A DNA stretch of 9,710 nucleotides from Deinococcus rhizophilus (GTDB lineage Bacteria; Deinococcota; Deinococci; Deinococcales; Deinococcaceae): the NCBI RefSeq assembly GCF_030271215.1, contig NZ_JASNGB010000109.1, positions 1-9,710 on the forward strand. Reading direction: 5' to 3'. Made by a program: the position numbers and the translations under genes. Below the pieces are notes generated by a model, which ran no database searches, was not told the origin of the DNA, and saw only the letters and a program-made list of their open reading frames with translations. Shown piece by piece: positions 1 through 8,630 of the stretch; within the stretch, counting starts at the first letter, position 1; every line of letters begins with the position of its first letter.

Positions 1-1
1 C

Positions 2-217
2 CATTACGCGGCGGGCGGGCATCCCGGCGGCGCGATCTACGGGGCGGCGCTTCCCGCGTGGCGCGGCGGCCCCCTGCACCCCCAGCCCTACCGGCTGCGG
101 CCCCGGCTGTGGCAGGTCGGGACCGGGGTGCATCCCGGCGGGGGGATCCCGGCGATTCTGGGGGGGGCCCTGATCGTGGACCGGCGGATGGGTCAGGAAT
201 CGGGTTCAGGGCGTTGA
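2..217 (+). CDS. CrtI-like FAD-dependent desaturase/oxidoreductase, C-terminal end (partial)
   Basis: The reading frame enters from the left edge and ends at TGA 215-217, giving the last 71 residues. The fragment has the C-terminal signature of the phytoene desaturase (CrtI)/amine-oxidase superfamily: GGAIYG, a spacer rich in Pro and Arg, then [20 protein letters not shown]. In CrtI-type enzymes this segment closes the FAD-binding domain (pattern hydrophobic-V-G-x-G/S-T/V-HPGGG-hydrophobic-P). Such enzymes desaturate or isomerise carotenoid precursors, but many members have unknown substrates, so the exact reaction cannot be named from 71 residues. The gene converges on the protease gene at 353-2101. 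No strong terminator for its own strand is visible before the shared hairpin at 306-339. Family assignment is fairly secure; function within the family is not. Confidence 0.75.
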   Translation, partial: HYAAGGHPGGAIYGAALPAWRGGPLHPQPYRLRPRLWQVGTGVHPGGGIPAILGGALIVDRRMGQESGSGR

Positions 218-305
218 TACGGACTCCGATGCAATCGTTGACGCAGTGGTTCAGGTCCGGGCGGAGGCGAGAAGGAGAAGGGGCGGGTTCCGTAGGACAG
301 GTTCA

Positions 306-339
306 AAGGGCCGCTCTCCACCTCAGGAGAGCGGCCCTT
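306..339 (-). terminator. Strong hairpin terminator downstream of the subtilase gene
   Basis: A perfect 14-bp stem (306-319 pairing with 326-339, arms AAGGGCCGCTCTCC and GGAGAGCGGCCCTT) closes a 6-nt loop. It starts 14 bp past the protease stop codon. On the minus strand the stem runs into TTTGAACCT, so the U-tract is short. The outer bases GTTC (301-304) and GAAC (342-345) can extend the stem after a small internal loop. Because the convergent CrtI-like gene ends at 217, the same hairpin may stop transcription from both sides. Confidence 0.8.
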
Positions 340-352
340 CGGAACGTCCGGC

Positions 353-2101
353 TTACTGCCCGGTGATCGCCTTCAGCGGGTTGACCAGCCCGTGGCCGAA
401 GTTGTTGTCCTTGCCCGCCGTCCCGAGGTCCTTGGCGGTGGAGGTCAGCAGGTTCAGGAGCTGCGCGTTCGTCAGGGTGGGCTTGGCGGCCCACACCACG
501 GCGGCGGCGGCGCTGACGTGCGGGGTCGCCATCGAGGTGCCGTTGAAGTACTCGTAGTCGGCACCCGTCACGCTGACCGTGCCGCTGGTGGGCAGCTTGC
601 CCAGCAGGCCCTGGCCGTCGGCCTGGGTGATGCCCACCACGGGCACGCTGGCGCTGTTGGTCAGGCTCATGCCCAGCGGTCCGGCGGCGTTGTTGTAGAT
701 CATGACGGCCTTCGCGCCGCTGCCCACCGCGTTGGCGACCTTCTCCTCGAAGGAGCAGGTGCCGCGCGAGATCAGGGCGATGTTGCCGTTCAGGGCCGCG
801 TTGCGGGTGCCCACGCCGCACAGTTCGTTGGTGCCGCCCGCCGCGACCACCGTGCCCGTGAAGGTGCCCTTGCCGCTGAGGTCGGCGGCCTGCACGTCGG
901 CGAAGGTCACGCCGCCGCCCGAGGCCGAGGCGCGGGTGCCCTGACCCAGCGGAATGGGGCTGAGGACGCCCACGCCGGGACCGACCAGATCGACCTGCGT
1001 GCCAAAGTTCGAGAAGTCCGCCTTGGCCTCCGCGTCGTCGATGGCACCCACGCCCACCACGTTGTTGTAGGCGGCGGGGTAGGAGACGGCGGCGCCGTCG
1101 TTGCCGGTCGCGGCAATGGTCACGGCGCCCTTTTGCCACACGCTGTCATAGGCCCGCTGCTCGGTCTTGCTGGCGCGGCCCCCGCCCAGCGACAGGCTGA
1201 TGACGACCTTCGCCTCGGTGCCGCCCTGCGACTTCAGTTGCGCGGCGCACCAGTTCACCCCGTTGATGATCCCGCTGGAGCTGCCCGAGCCGTCGTCGCC
1301 CAGCACGCGGGCCATGTACAGGTTCACGCCCGTCGCCACGCCGCCCACGCCGTTCACGTCCATGCCGCTCTGCTGCCCGGCCGCGCCCGTTCCGGCGCCG
1401 TACTGCGCGAACACCGTTCCGGCGACGTGCGTGCCGTGCCCGTTCACGTCATTGAGCAGGTAGGCGTCCGCGCGGCCCGCCTCGCCCGTGAAGTTCCTGA
1501 AGCCCTTGAGCTTGCGGGCGAACTCGGGGTGGTTGCCGTCGATGCCGGTGTCCCCGATGCACACCGCCACGCCTGCCCCGGTGTAGCCGCCCGCCTGCAG
1601 TTGTGAGACGCGCAGCGCGTTGTCGCCCCAGGTGTACTCGCCGCTGGGGGTGTAGAGGGGCGTGGCCTGCGCCGAGAGGCCCTGGGCGCTCAGGCCGCCG
1701 CCCACCGCCGCGTCGGTCGTGCCGCTGCGGCGCCCCAGCGCGACCCGCTTGAGGTCGGGTTCCACGTACTCCACCAGCGGGCTGCCCTCCAGCCGCCGCA
1801 GCGCCTCCGGGCTCAGGCGCACCGCCGCCGCGCTGATCTCGGCCCACTGGCTGGTCAGCACGCCGCCCGCCGCCGCGATGGTCTGGGCCTGAAGCTGCGC
1901 CTGCGCTGCGAGCTGCTGGGCACTCAGGCTCTGGGCGCCCAGCGCACTTTCCTTGAACCCCACGAGGTACGCGCCCGAGAGGGCCTCGTCAGCCACGGGA
2001 GCGGGAGTCGCGGCGACGGGCGCCGGAGCCTGGGTCTGCTGGCCGCAGGCGGCGAGCGTCAGGGCGAGGGTGGCGGCCAGCAGGGTGCGGGTGTGCGTCA
2101 T
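353..2101 (-). CDS. Subtilisin-family (S8) serine protease with PA-domain insertion, probable lipoprotein
   Basis: This 582-aa exported serine endopeptidase probably degrades external or envelope proteins. The N-terminus is a signal peptide ending in the lipobox LAAC (Cys19), followed by a low-complexity Ala/Pro linker. An inhibitor-I9-like propeptide spans about residues 43-116. The S8 catalytic residues are all present: Asp184 (IGDTGIDG), His222 (NGHGTHVAG), oxyanion Asn334 (ATGNDG) and Ser523 (NGTSMATPH). A protease-associated (PA) domain sits between the Asn and Ser blocks, about 395-510, with ALISRGTCSFEEK and AVMIYNN; Cys428 and Cys449 could form the disulfide usual for this fold. The ATG is chosen because the signal peptide begins there and a GAGG Shine-Dalgarno lies 5 nt upstream. 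It is a single-gene unit: a terminator follows and a 341-bp gap precedes. Catalytic competence is expected. Lipid anchoring is inferred from the lipobox only. Confidence 0.93.
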   Translation of the reverse strand: MTHTRTLLAATLALTLAACGQQTQAPAPVAATPAPVADEALSGAYLVGFKESALGAQSLSAQQLAAQAQLQAQTIAAAGGVLTSQWAEISAAAVRLSPEALRRLEGSPLVEYVEPDLKRVALGRRSGTTDAAVGGGLSAQGLSAQATPLYTPSGEYTWGDNALRVSQLQAGGYTGAGVAVCIGDTGIDGNHPEFARKLKGFRNFTGEAGRADAYLLNDVNGHGTHVAGTVFAQYGAGTGAAGQQSGMDVNGVGGVATGVNLYMARVLGDDGSGSSSGIINGVNWCAAQLKSQGGTEAKVVISLSLGGGRASKTEQRAYDSVWQKGAVTIAATGNDGAAVSYPAAYNNVVGVGAIDDAEAKADFSNFGTQVDLVGPGVGVLSPIPLGQGTRASASGGGVTFADVQAADLSGKGTFTGTVVAAGGTNELCGVGTRNAALNGNIALISRGTCSFEEKVANAVGSGAKAVMIYNNAAGPLGMSLTNSASVPVVGITQADGQGLLGKLPTSGTVSVTGADYEYFNGTSMATPHVSAAAAVVWAAKPTLTNAQLLNLLTSTAKDLGTAGKDNNFGHGLVNPLKAITGQ

Positions 2102-2204
2102 GAGAACCTCAGGAAAGGCGAGAAGACGGGAGCGGCCTCACCGGACCCCGGTGCGGAAGGAACTGGGAGGAATGCCCCGCTCGGATGAATGGAATGTGGG
2201 GCGA

Positions 2205-2210
2205 ATAGTA
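2205..2210 (-). promoter_or_regulatory. Candidate -10 box for the subtilase gene
   Basis: On the minus strand TACTAT fits TANNNT and matches four of six TATAAT positions. It would start transcription about 95-100 nt upstream of the protease ATG, giving a leadered mRNA, in keeping with the Shine-Dalgarno at that gene. No convincing -35 box lies 16-18 bp upstream. A TTGACT at 2260-2265 is a good -35 match, but its best-placed -10 partner, TAGACA at 2239-2244, needs a 15-bp spacer. The start site is therefore undecided. Confidence 0.3.
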
Positions 2211-2230
2211 GAGCGTCATGAGGGGCAGGC

Positions 2231-2262
2231 CAGTCCTCTGTCTAGACAGGACTGTACTCAGT
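2231..2262. promoter_or_regulatory. Overlapping palindromes, candidate operator upstream of the subtilase gene
   Basis: A perfect 10-bp palindrome TGTCTAGACA (2239-2248) is flanked by CAGTCC (2231-2236) and GGACTG (2249-2254), which extend the dyad to 24 bp with a 2-nt bulge. The right arm overlaps a second dyad, ACTG-TACT-CAGT (2251-2262), and the candidate -35 TTGACT (minus strand, 2265-2260). Clustered dyads in an otherwise GC-rich non-coding gap suggest regulator binding. No known operator consensus was recognised. Confidence 0.45.
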
Positions 2263-2300
2263 CAAGAATGGGTCAGATTCGCCTTGCTGGTCGGGGGAAG

Positions 2301-2325
2301 CCGCATCTGCCCACCGCAGATTCGG
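2301..2325. repeat. Hairpin-forming inverted repeat in the gap between pruA and the subtilase gene
   Basis: The arms CCGCATCTGC (2301-2310) and GCAGATTCGG (2316-2325) pair over 10 bp with one mismatch around a 5-nt loop. There is no T-run on either side, so a terminator is unlikely. It may be another protein-binding dyad. The heptamer AGATTCG of its right arm recurs at 2275-2281, nearer the protease. Confidence 0.35.
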
Positions 2326-2390
2326 CCCGGAGCGCCGCCCACCCGTCTACACTTTTGCGCCCATCCGTCCCTGCTGATCAAGCAAAGGAA

Positions 2391-2424
2391 AGGGGCGGGT
2401 GGCCCGTCGTGGCCCCCGCCCCCT
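2391..2424 (-). terminator. Rho-independent terminator of the proline-catabolism operon
   Basis: On the minus strand, 20 bp past the pruA stop, GGGGCGGGGGCC (2422-2411) pairs with GGCCACCCGCCCC (2404-2392) around a 6-nt loop, leaving one bulged base. The stem runs directly into TTTCCTTTGCTT. This is a standard GC stem plus U-rich tail and marks the end of the four-gene transcript. Confidence 0.8.
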
Positions 2425-2442
2425 GAACGCCGACGGCCCGGC

Positions 2443-4010
<1,568 letters not shown>

Positions 4011-4014
<4 letters not shown>

Positions 4015-4445
4015 GGGTGGCTCCTGGGGCCGCGCTCGGGCGGCGGAACGAGGTCGAACAGGGAATCGCCGGGGCGGTCGAGCCGCCGGGCGTGGGGGCC
4101 GGGGTCGGGCAGGCCACCGGGAAAGAGGCGGCGGGCGAGCCCGGTCAGAAAGGCGCGGGGATGCCGGGGTGACTCGGGCAGGCGGCCCAGCAGGAACCAT
4201 CCCAGGTCGCGGTCGTCGAATTCATTCAGCGCGTAGGCCCAGGTGCGGGCCAGCGCCGCCTCCTGCGCCTCGCCCAGCGCGTCGAGGTGCGGCAGCAGCA
4301 GCGCCGCGAGGGTGTCCAGCCCCACCTCGCTGTCGGGGTCGAGGTAGGTCAGCGGGTGCGCCGCCAGCCCGGAGCGCCAGCCCAGCATTCCTAGGAACTG
4401 GCCCAGGTAAAAGCCGTTCACGTGGCCGCCGTCGGGATACAGCAC
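4011..4445 (-). CDS. Unrecognised 144-aa protein encoded between the two proline-catabolic enzymes
   Basis: The family is not recognised. The start is GTG at 4445-4443 with a strong purine-rich Shine-Dalgarno (GGGGGGAGG) about 6 nt upstream; the gene begins 14 nt after the proline dehydrogenase stop. Its TGA overlaps the pruA ATG by 4 nt, which points to translational coupling. The N-terminal half is hydrophobic-helical with aromatic clusters ([13 protein letters not shown]) and has an acidic stretch, [20 protein letters not shown] (about 72-91). The last 35 residues are rich in Pro, Arg and Gly and may be disordered. There is no signal peptide, zinc motif or HTH. The C-terminal section also reads in frame with the shadow extension of other frames, so coding is judged from the start signal and tight packing. 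A role in proline use, such as accessory or scaffold, is inference from position alone. Confidence 0.7.
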
Positions 4446-4459
4446 GCCCGCCTCCCCCC

Positions 4460-5384
<925 letters not shown>

Positions 5385-5392
<8 letters not shown>

Positions 5393-6047
5393 GGGGTCTG
5401 ACTCCGAGGTTCTCCAGCACGAGGGGGGCGAAGGTGCGGACATGGCGCCGGGCGGCTTCTCGGGCCGCCCCCGCGTCGCGGGCCAGCACCGCCGCGAGAA
5501 TCGCCGCGTGCCCCGCCGCCGTGTCCGGGTGGGCGTTGTAGGTGCGGGTCTGGTGTTTGATCAGGGCCACCCGCTGCTCCAGGCCCCGCGCCAGTTCCGC
5601 CAGGGGAAGGTTGTGCGCCGCCGCCGTCACCGCCGCGTGAAAGGCGAGGTCCAGCCGGGTCTGCACCCGGTAGTCCTCCTCCCGCGCCGCGCCGAGCCGG
5701 GCGAGTGCCTCCCGGAGCTGCCGGGCGTCCCCGGCGGTGTGGTTCGCCGCCGCCAGAGCCGCCGCCAGCCCGTCGAGTTCCTCGCGCACCACGTAGGTCG
5801 CGCAGGCTTCCTCGGCGCTGACCTGCCGCACCCGCACGCCCTTGTTCGCTTCTGCGACCAGCAGCCCGTCTTGCGTCAGGCGCATCACCGCCTCGCGCAC
5901 CGGGGTGCGGCTCACGCCGAGGCGGGCGCCGAGCTCGGCCTCGCCCAGCCGCTCGCCGGGCAGAAAGTCGCCGTCCAGCACGGCCCGGCGCAGATGGTCG
6001 TAGACCCCGTCACGGACCAGGCTGGGGCGCTCGAAGGCGGAAGGCAC
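5385..6047 (-). CDS. GntR-family transcriptional regulator with FCD (FadR-type) ligand domain
   Basis: This is the probable regulator of the proline operon it heads. The 220-aa product has an N-terminal winged HTH (about residues 10-75) with the family hallmark [15 protein letters not shown] (43-57), then an all-helical FCD domain. In the FCD domain Asp133, His137 (DLAFH), His180 (GHAAIL) and His202 (RRHVRTF) match the usual metal-binding set. The ligand is unknown; proline, P5C or glutamate are natural guesses from context. The GTG at 6047-6045 is chosen because it puts the HTH at the expected distance from the N-terminus and sits 6 nt after a TACAAT -10 box with no Shine-Dalgarno, which suggests a leaderless message. 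The open frame continues upstream to 6170, but that part has no family match. Its 3' end overlaps the proline dehydrogenase start by 8 nt. Confidence 0.92.
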
Positions 6048-6048
6048 C

Positions 6049-6063
6049 TGGATATTGTATCCA
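6049..6063. promoter_or_regulatory. Palindromic operator candidate over the proline-operon promoter
   Basis: TGGATA-TTG-TATCCA is a perfect 6-3-6 inverted repeat. It contains the entire -10 hexamer of the gntR gene (TACAAT, minus strand) and ends one base before the GTG start codon. FCD-type GntR proteins bind short AT-centred dyads of this size, so binding by the regulator itself (autorepression of the whole operon) is the simplest reading. Binding is inferred; the symmetry is seen directly. Confidence 0.65.
6054..6059 (-). promoter_or_regulatory. -10 box TACAAT of the gntR-proline operon (leaderless)
   Basis: TACAAT matches TATAAT at five of six positions and is followed after six bases (ATCCAG) by the GTG start. 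Transcription would begin at or next to the start codon, leaving no room for a Shine-Dalgarno. No -35 match is seen 16-18 bp upstream. Confidence 0.7.
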
Positions 6064-6091
6064 ATCTGGGCGGAGGAGAAGGCCCGAGCTC

Positions 6092-6200
6092 TTCTGTTGA
6101 CCCCCTGCCCTTGCGGGAGGGAGCCTTGCGCCGCCAGGTGGTCCAGGGGGAGAGGAGGCGGGTGACCCATCAGGCGACGCCCTCCGGGTCAGGAAATGCC
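6092..6200. repeat. Possible interspersed intergenic repeat with stem-loop potential
   Basis: This part of the gap between the MgtC and GntR genes is rich in paired G and C runs. CCCCCTG (6101-6107) pairs with CAGGGGG (6144-6150), CCCTTGCGGG forms a small inner hairpin at 6108-6117, and TGACCC (6162-6167) pairs with GGGTCA further on. The pattern resembles small non-coding repeats scattered between genes in Deinococcus and other GC-rich genomes. No second copy exists in this window, so repeat status is a guess. Confidence 0.25.
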
Positions 6201-6220
6201 CTGCAGGGAGCGGAGGGAGT

Positions 6221-6255
6221 GAGGTGGAGACAGCAGAGAGGTGGAGACAGCAGAG
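6221..6255. repeat. Exact 17-bp tandem duplication (two copies)
   Basis: The unit GAGGTGGAGACAGCAGA occurs at 6221-6237 and again at 6238-6254, followed by one further matching base. It lies in the gap just past the stop codon (6273) of the MgtC-type gene. Four comparable duplications lie at 8404-8630. Confidence 0.95.
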
Positions 6256-6272
6256 CGGAGAGGAAAGCCCCC

Positions 6273-6746
6273 TCAATTCCCCTGCTCTCCCTCCTCCGAT
6301 TTGTGGCGGTCGGCCAGCTGCCCCAGAATCCCCAGGGTAAAGAGGATCAGCAGGGTCGCTCCGGTCGCCAGCACGTACAGACCCAGGCCGCACGCCACGC
6401 CCACCCCGGCGGTGGCGAGCATTCCGGCGGCGGTGGTCAGCCCCTTGGCCTGTCCGCCGCTGCGGTCGGAAAAGATCGCCCCGGCCCCCAGGAAGCTCAC
6501 GCCGCTCACGACCGCGCCCAGCACGCCGACCAGATCGAAGCGCACCTGGTCCGAGTCGTCGCTGAAACGCAGGATCAACGTATCGGCCAGCACCACGAAC
6601 AGGGCCGCGCTGATCCCGATCAGGATGTAGGTCCGCAGGCCCGCGCCCCGGCGGCGCTGCTCGCGCTCCCAGCCGATCAGCCCGCTGAGTACAAAAGCGG
6701 CCAGCGGCCCCTGCATCAGCCGCAGCTCGCTCCAGAAAGTTTCCAT
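6273..6746 (-). CDS. MgtC/SapB-family inner-membrane protein
   Basis: The 157-aa hydrophobic protein has four or five predicted membrane segments. The family signature is clear: [20 protein letters not shown] (residues 22-41), then a hydrophobic helix, [11 protein letters not shown], and a [21 protein letters not shown] block. MgtC proteins are linked to growth at low magnesium and to control of F-type ATP synthase in pathogens, but many bacterial SapB/MgtC homologues have no assigned role. The C-terminus ([12 protein letters not shown]) is short and charged, so the extra cytoplasmic ACT-like domain of longer MgtC proteins is missing. The ATG at 6746 lies 5 nt after TAGCCT, suggesting a leaderless message, although it stands only 42 bp past the upstream gene on the same strand and could also be read through from it. 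Confidence 0.88.
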   Translation of the reverse strand: METFWSELRLMQGPLAAFVLSGLIGWEREQRRRGAGLRTYILIGISAALFVVLADTLILRFSDDSDQVRFDLVGVLGAVVSGVSFLGAGAIFSDRSGGQAKGLTTAAGMLATAGVGVACGLGLYVLATGATLLILFTLGILGQLADRHKSEEGEQGN

Positions 6747-6751
6747 GCGGC

Positions 6752-6757
6752 AGGCTA
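6752..6757 (-). promoter_or_regulatory. -10 box TAGCCT 5 nt before the mgtC-like ATG
   Basis: TAGCCT fits TANNNT, the leaderless -10 pattern, and is identical to the hexamers before the hydrolase and the last gene. The 5-nt gap to the start is the shortest of the six cases here, so this is the least certain. No Shine-Dalgarno or -35 box is visible. Confidence 0.5.
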
Positions 6758-6788
6758 CGGCATGCGGGCACCCGCACGGGCGGGCGGC

Positions 6789-7193
6789 TCAGTCCGCGTA
6801 GCTCGTTTCGATGGGAAAGATGCGGTCGGCCAGGGTCGCCAGCCCGCGTGTCCCGGCCCGGCGCTGGCAGGCTGCCGTGTCCAGACACAGGGTCACGTAG
6901 CGGGTGCGCCTCGCCCCCACCACCACCCGGTAAAAGGCCGCCTCCTGCCGCGAGCGGGTGAAGTGGCACAGGTCGCAGTGCAGCGCGTTCTTGCCCCTGG
7001 GCTCCAGCGGGGAAAACTCGGCCAGCTGGTCGCCGTGCACCAGGGCCAGCCGTCCGTCCGCCACCGGGTAGAGGCCCAGGGTCAGGGAGGACTCCTGGCC
7101 CTGCGCCTCGCCGAACAGTTCGCGGTACGACTCCGGAAACAGTTCCCGCAACACGTCGCGGGCGCTGTGGTTCTTGGGTGGCGTGTCGCTCAT
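6789..7193 (-). CDS. Small FBP-type treble-clef zinc-finger protein
   Basis: The 134-aa protein carries a C-terminal four-cysteine module, [10 protein letters not shown] (Cys73, Cys76) and TLCLDTAAC (Cys103, Cys109), with the intervening arrangement of the FBP domain, the C-terminal treble-clef of FusB-like elongation factor G-binding proteins. FusB proteins bind EF-G and free it from fusidic-acid-stalled ribosomes. Whether this shorter protein binds EF-G is unknown, since the helical N-terminal domain of FusB is replaced here by about 70 unrelated residues. The ATG lies 7 nt after TACACT with no Shine-Dalgarno, so a leaderless message is likely. It is divergent from recO across 228 bp and followed on its own strand by the MgtC-like gene. 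Confidence 0.72.
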   Translation of the reverse strand: MSDTPPKNHSARDVLRELFPESYRELFGEAQGQESSLTLGLYPVADGRLALVHGDQLAEFSPLEPRGKNALHCDLCHFTRSRQEAAFYRVVVGARRTRYVTLCLDTAACQRRAGTRGLATLADRIFPIETSYAD

Positions 7194-7200
7194 GGGGCCG

Positions 7201-7206
7201 AGTGTA
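7201..7206 (-). promoter_or_regulatory. -10 box TACACT of the FBP-type gene (leaderless)
   Basis: TACACT, four of six matches to TATAAT and fitting TANNNT, is separated from the ATG by seven bases (CGGCCCC). The upstream sequence on that strand has no purine-rich ribosome site and no -35 match. Confidence 0.62.
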
Positions 7207-7311
7207 AGGGAGGGGCCCGGGGGCGGAAGGTGGGGAGTGGCACCCAGCGAGCCGCAGCACAAGGCCGCAGGAGGCAGGAGAAGACAGAGCCAAGACGCGA
7301 GCGCCGCAGCC

Positions 7312-7368
7312 GGGGCGTGGTGTGGGCGGGGTGGCCCCGGCCTTCGCGTGCGGCTCGCCCCACGCCCC
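7312..7368. repeat. Long-loop inverted repeat between the FBP-type gene and recO
   Basis: GGGGCGTGG (7312-7320) is perfectly complementary to CCACGCCCC (7360-7368). A further GGCG/CGCC match inside extends the stem after a 4-nt bulge. The 39-base loop and very high GC content make chance plausible. Apart from the two -10 boxes, nothing else was recognised in the 228-bp gap. Confidence 0.25.
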
Positions 7369-7408
7369 AACCGTGCCCCCCCGCCCCCTCCCGCCGTGCC
7401 CGCCGCCC

Positions 7409-7414
7409 TAGACT
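7409..7414 (+). promoter_or_regulatory. -10 box TAGACT of recO (leaderless)
   Basis: TAGACT matches four of six TATAAT positions and is followed after seven bases (GCCTCCC) by the GTG of recO. There is no Shine-Dalgarno and no -35 box in the C-rich DNA upstream. The radiation/desiccation response palindrome known from Deinococcus damage genes was looked for and not seen. Confidence 0.7.
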
Positions 7415-7421
7415 GCCTCCC

Positions 7422-8156
<735 letters not shown>

Positions 8157-8403
8157 CCCTCAGTCCTCTATGACGGCGTTGCACACCGAGAAGGAACGGC
8201 TGAACTGGCGGCAGGTCGTCGTCAGTCTCGCCTTGCCCTGGTGGGAGAGGCGGGTCGCCCCCATCTGGTCGCCAAACGTCCAGCCTGCACCCCTGAACTT
8301 CCGGTCCAGCTTGTCCTCGGAGCGCAGCAGGTCCCCCGCCCGTCAAGCTGGTGGGGTGCCCCGCTGACCCGCACCAGTCCGCTCAGGAGGGCGTGGGGCG
8401 CGG

Positions 8404-8434
8404 CCCGGAACAGTGCCCCGGAACAGTGCCCCGG
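8404..8434. repeat. Exact 13-bp tandem duplication (frameshifting)
   Basis: The unit CCGGAACAGTGCC is repeated at 8405-8417 and 8418-8430. The period-13 match runs from 8404 to 8434 because CCCGG flanks both sides. Thirteen bases change the frame of the disrupted membrane-protein gene on the minus strand. Confidence 0.95.
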
Positions 8435-8503
8435 CGTCCGGCTCCTGAGTGCGGAGGGCGCCGGAAACCAGCCCCAGCCAGATCAGCGGCCACAGCGTCC
8501 AGA

Positions 8504-8543
8504 CGGCCAGAAAGCACAGAGCGGCCAGAAAGCACAGAGCGGC
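8504..8543. repeat. Exact 18-bp tandem duplication (in frame)
   Basis: The unit CGGCCAGAAAGCACAGAG occurs at 8504-8521 and 8522-8539, with CGGC following (matching to 8543). On the minus strand it doubles six residues (LCFLAA, then LCFLAV) in the hydrophobic helix of the disrupted gene without changing its frame. Confidence 0.95.
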
Positions 8544-8557
8544 GACCAACGCACCCT

Positions 8558-8577
8558 TTCAATTGGGTTCAATTGGG
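8558..8577. repeat. Exact 10-bp tandem duplication
   Basis: TTCAATTGGG occurs twice back to back (8558-8567 and 8568-8577). It lies immediately upstream of the disrupted membrane-protein gene on the minus strand, in the spot where its translation signals would be. Confidence 0.95.
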
Positions 8578-8599
8578 ACCAGGGGGCAGAAGACGCATC

Positions 8600-8630
8600 C
8601 CCTCAACCTACGGTCCCTCAACCTACGGTC
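8600..8630. repeat. Exact 15-bp tandem duplication at the hydrolase stop codon
   Basis: CCCTCAACCTACGGT occurs at 8600-8614 and 8615-8629, with one extra matching base. The second copy runs into the hydrolase stop codon (8629-8631), so the duplication sits exactly at the end of that gene without changing its protein. Confidence 0.95.

Larger units (their letters stand above)
8160..8549 (-). pseudogene. Disrupted gene for a small single-span membrane protein (unrecognised)
   Basis: From TTG 8549 the frame encodes a strongly hydrophobic N-terminal helix (ALCFLAVWTLWPLIWLGLVSG after removing an 18-bp duplication), then a TGA at 8345-8343. Past that stop the same frame resumes with protein-like sequence (DLLRSEDKLDRKF, GWTFGDQMGATRLSHQ) to TGA 8162-8160. 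Removing the second copy of the 13-bp duplication at 8404-8434 shifts into the frame reading FRAAPHALLSGLVRVSGAPH, and one extra C in the C-run at 8333-8337 would rejoin DLLRSEDK. The intact ancestor would then be about 119 aa with one membrane span. AAGGG precedes the TTG weakly, and an in-frame TGA lies just upstream. The family is not known. Two separate short genes or a sequencing error in the C-run remain possible. Confidence 0.5.

Noticed and set aside
6048..6170. In-frame N-terminal extension of the GntR regulator by 41 codons
   Set aside because: The extra residues cross the -10 box and palindrome, have no family match, and would place the winged HTH unusually far from the N-terminus.
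7194..7421. Search for the Deinococcus radiation/desiccation response motif upstream of recO
   Set aside because: No palindrome resembling the TTATGTCAT-type consensus is present in the divergent region.
8404..8630. CRISPR array or IS remnant at the repeat cluster
   Set aside because: The repeats differ from one another, each occurs only twice without spacers, and no transposase fragment or terminal inverted repeats were seen.
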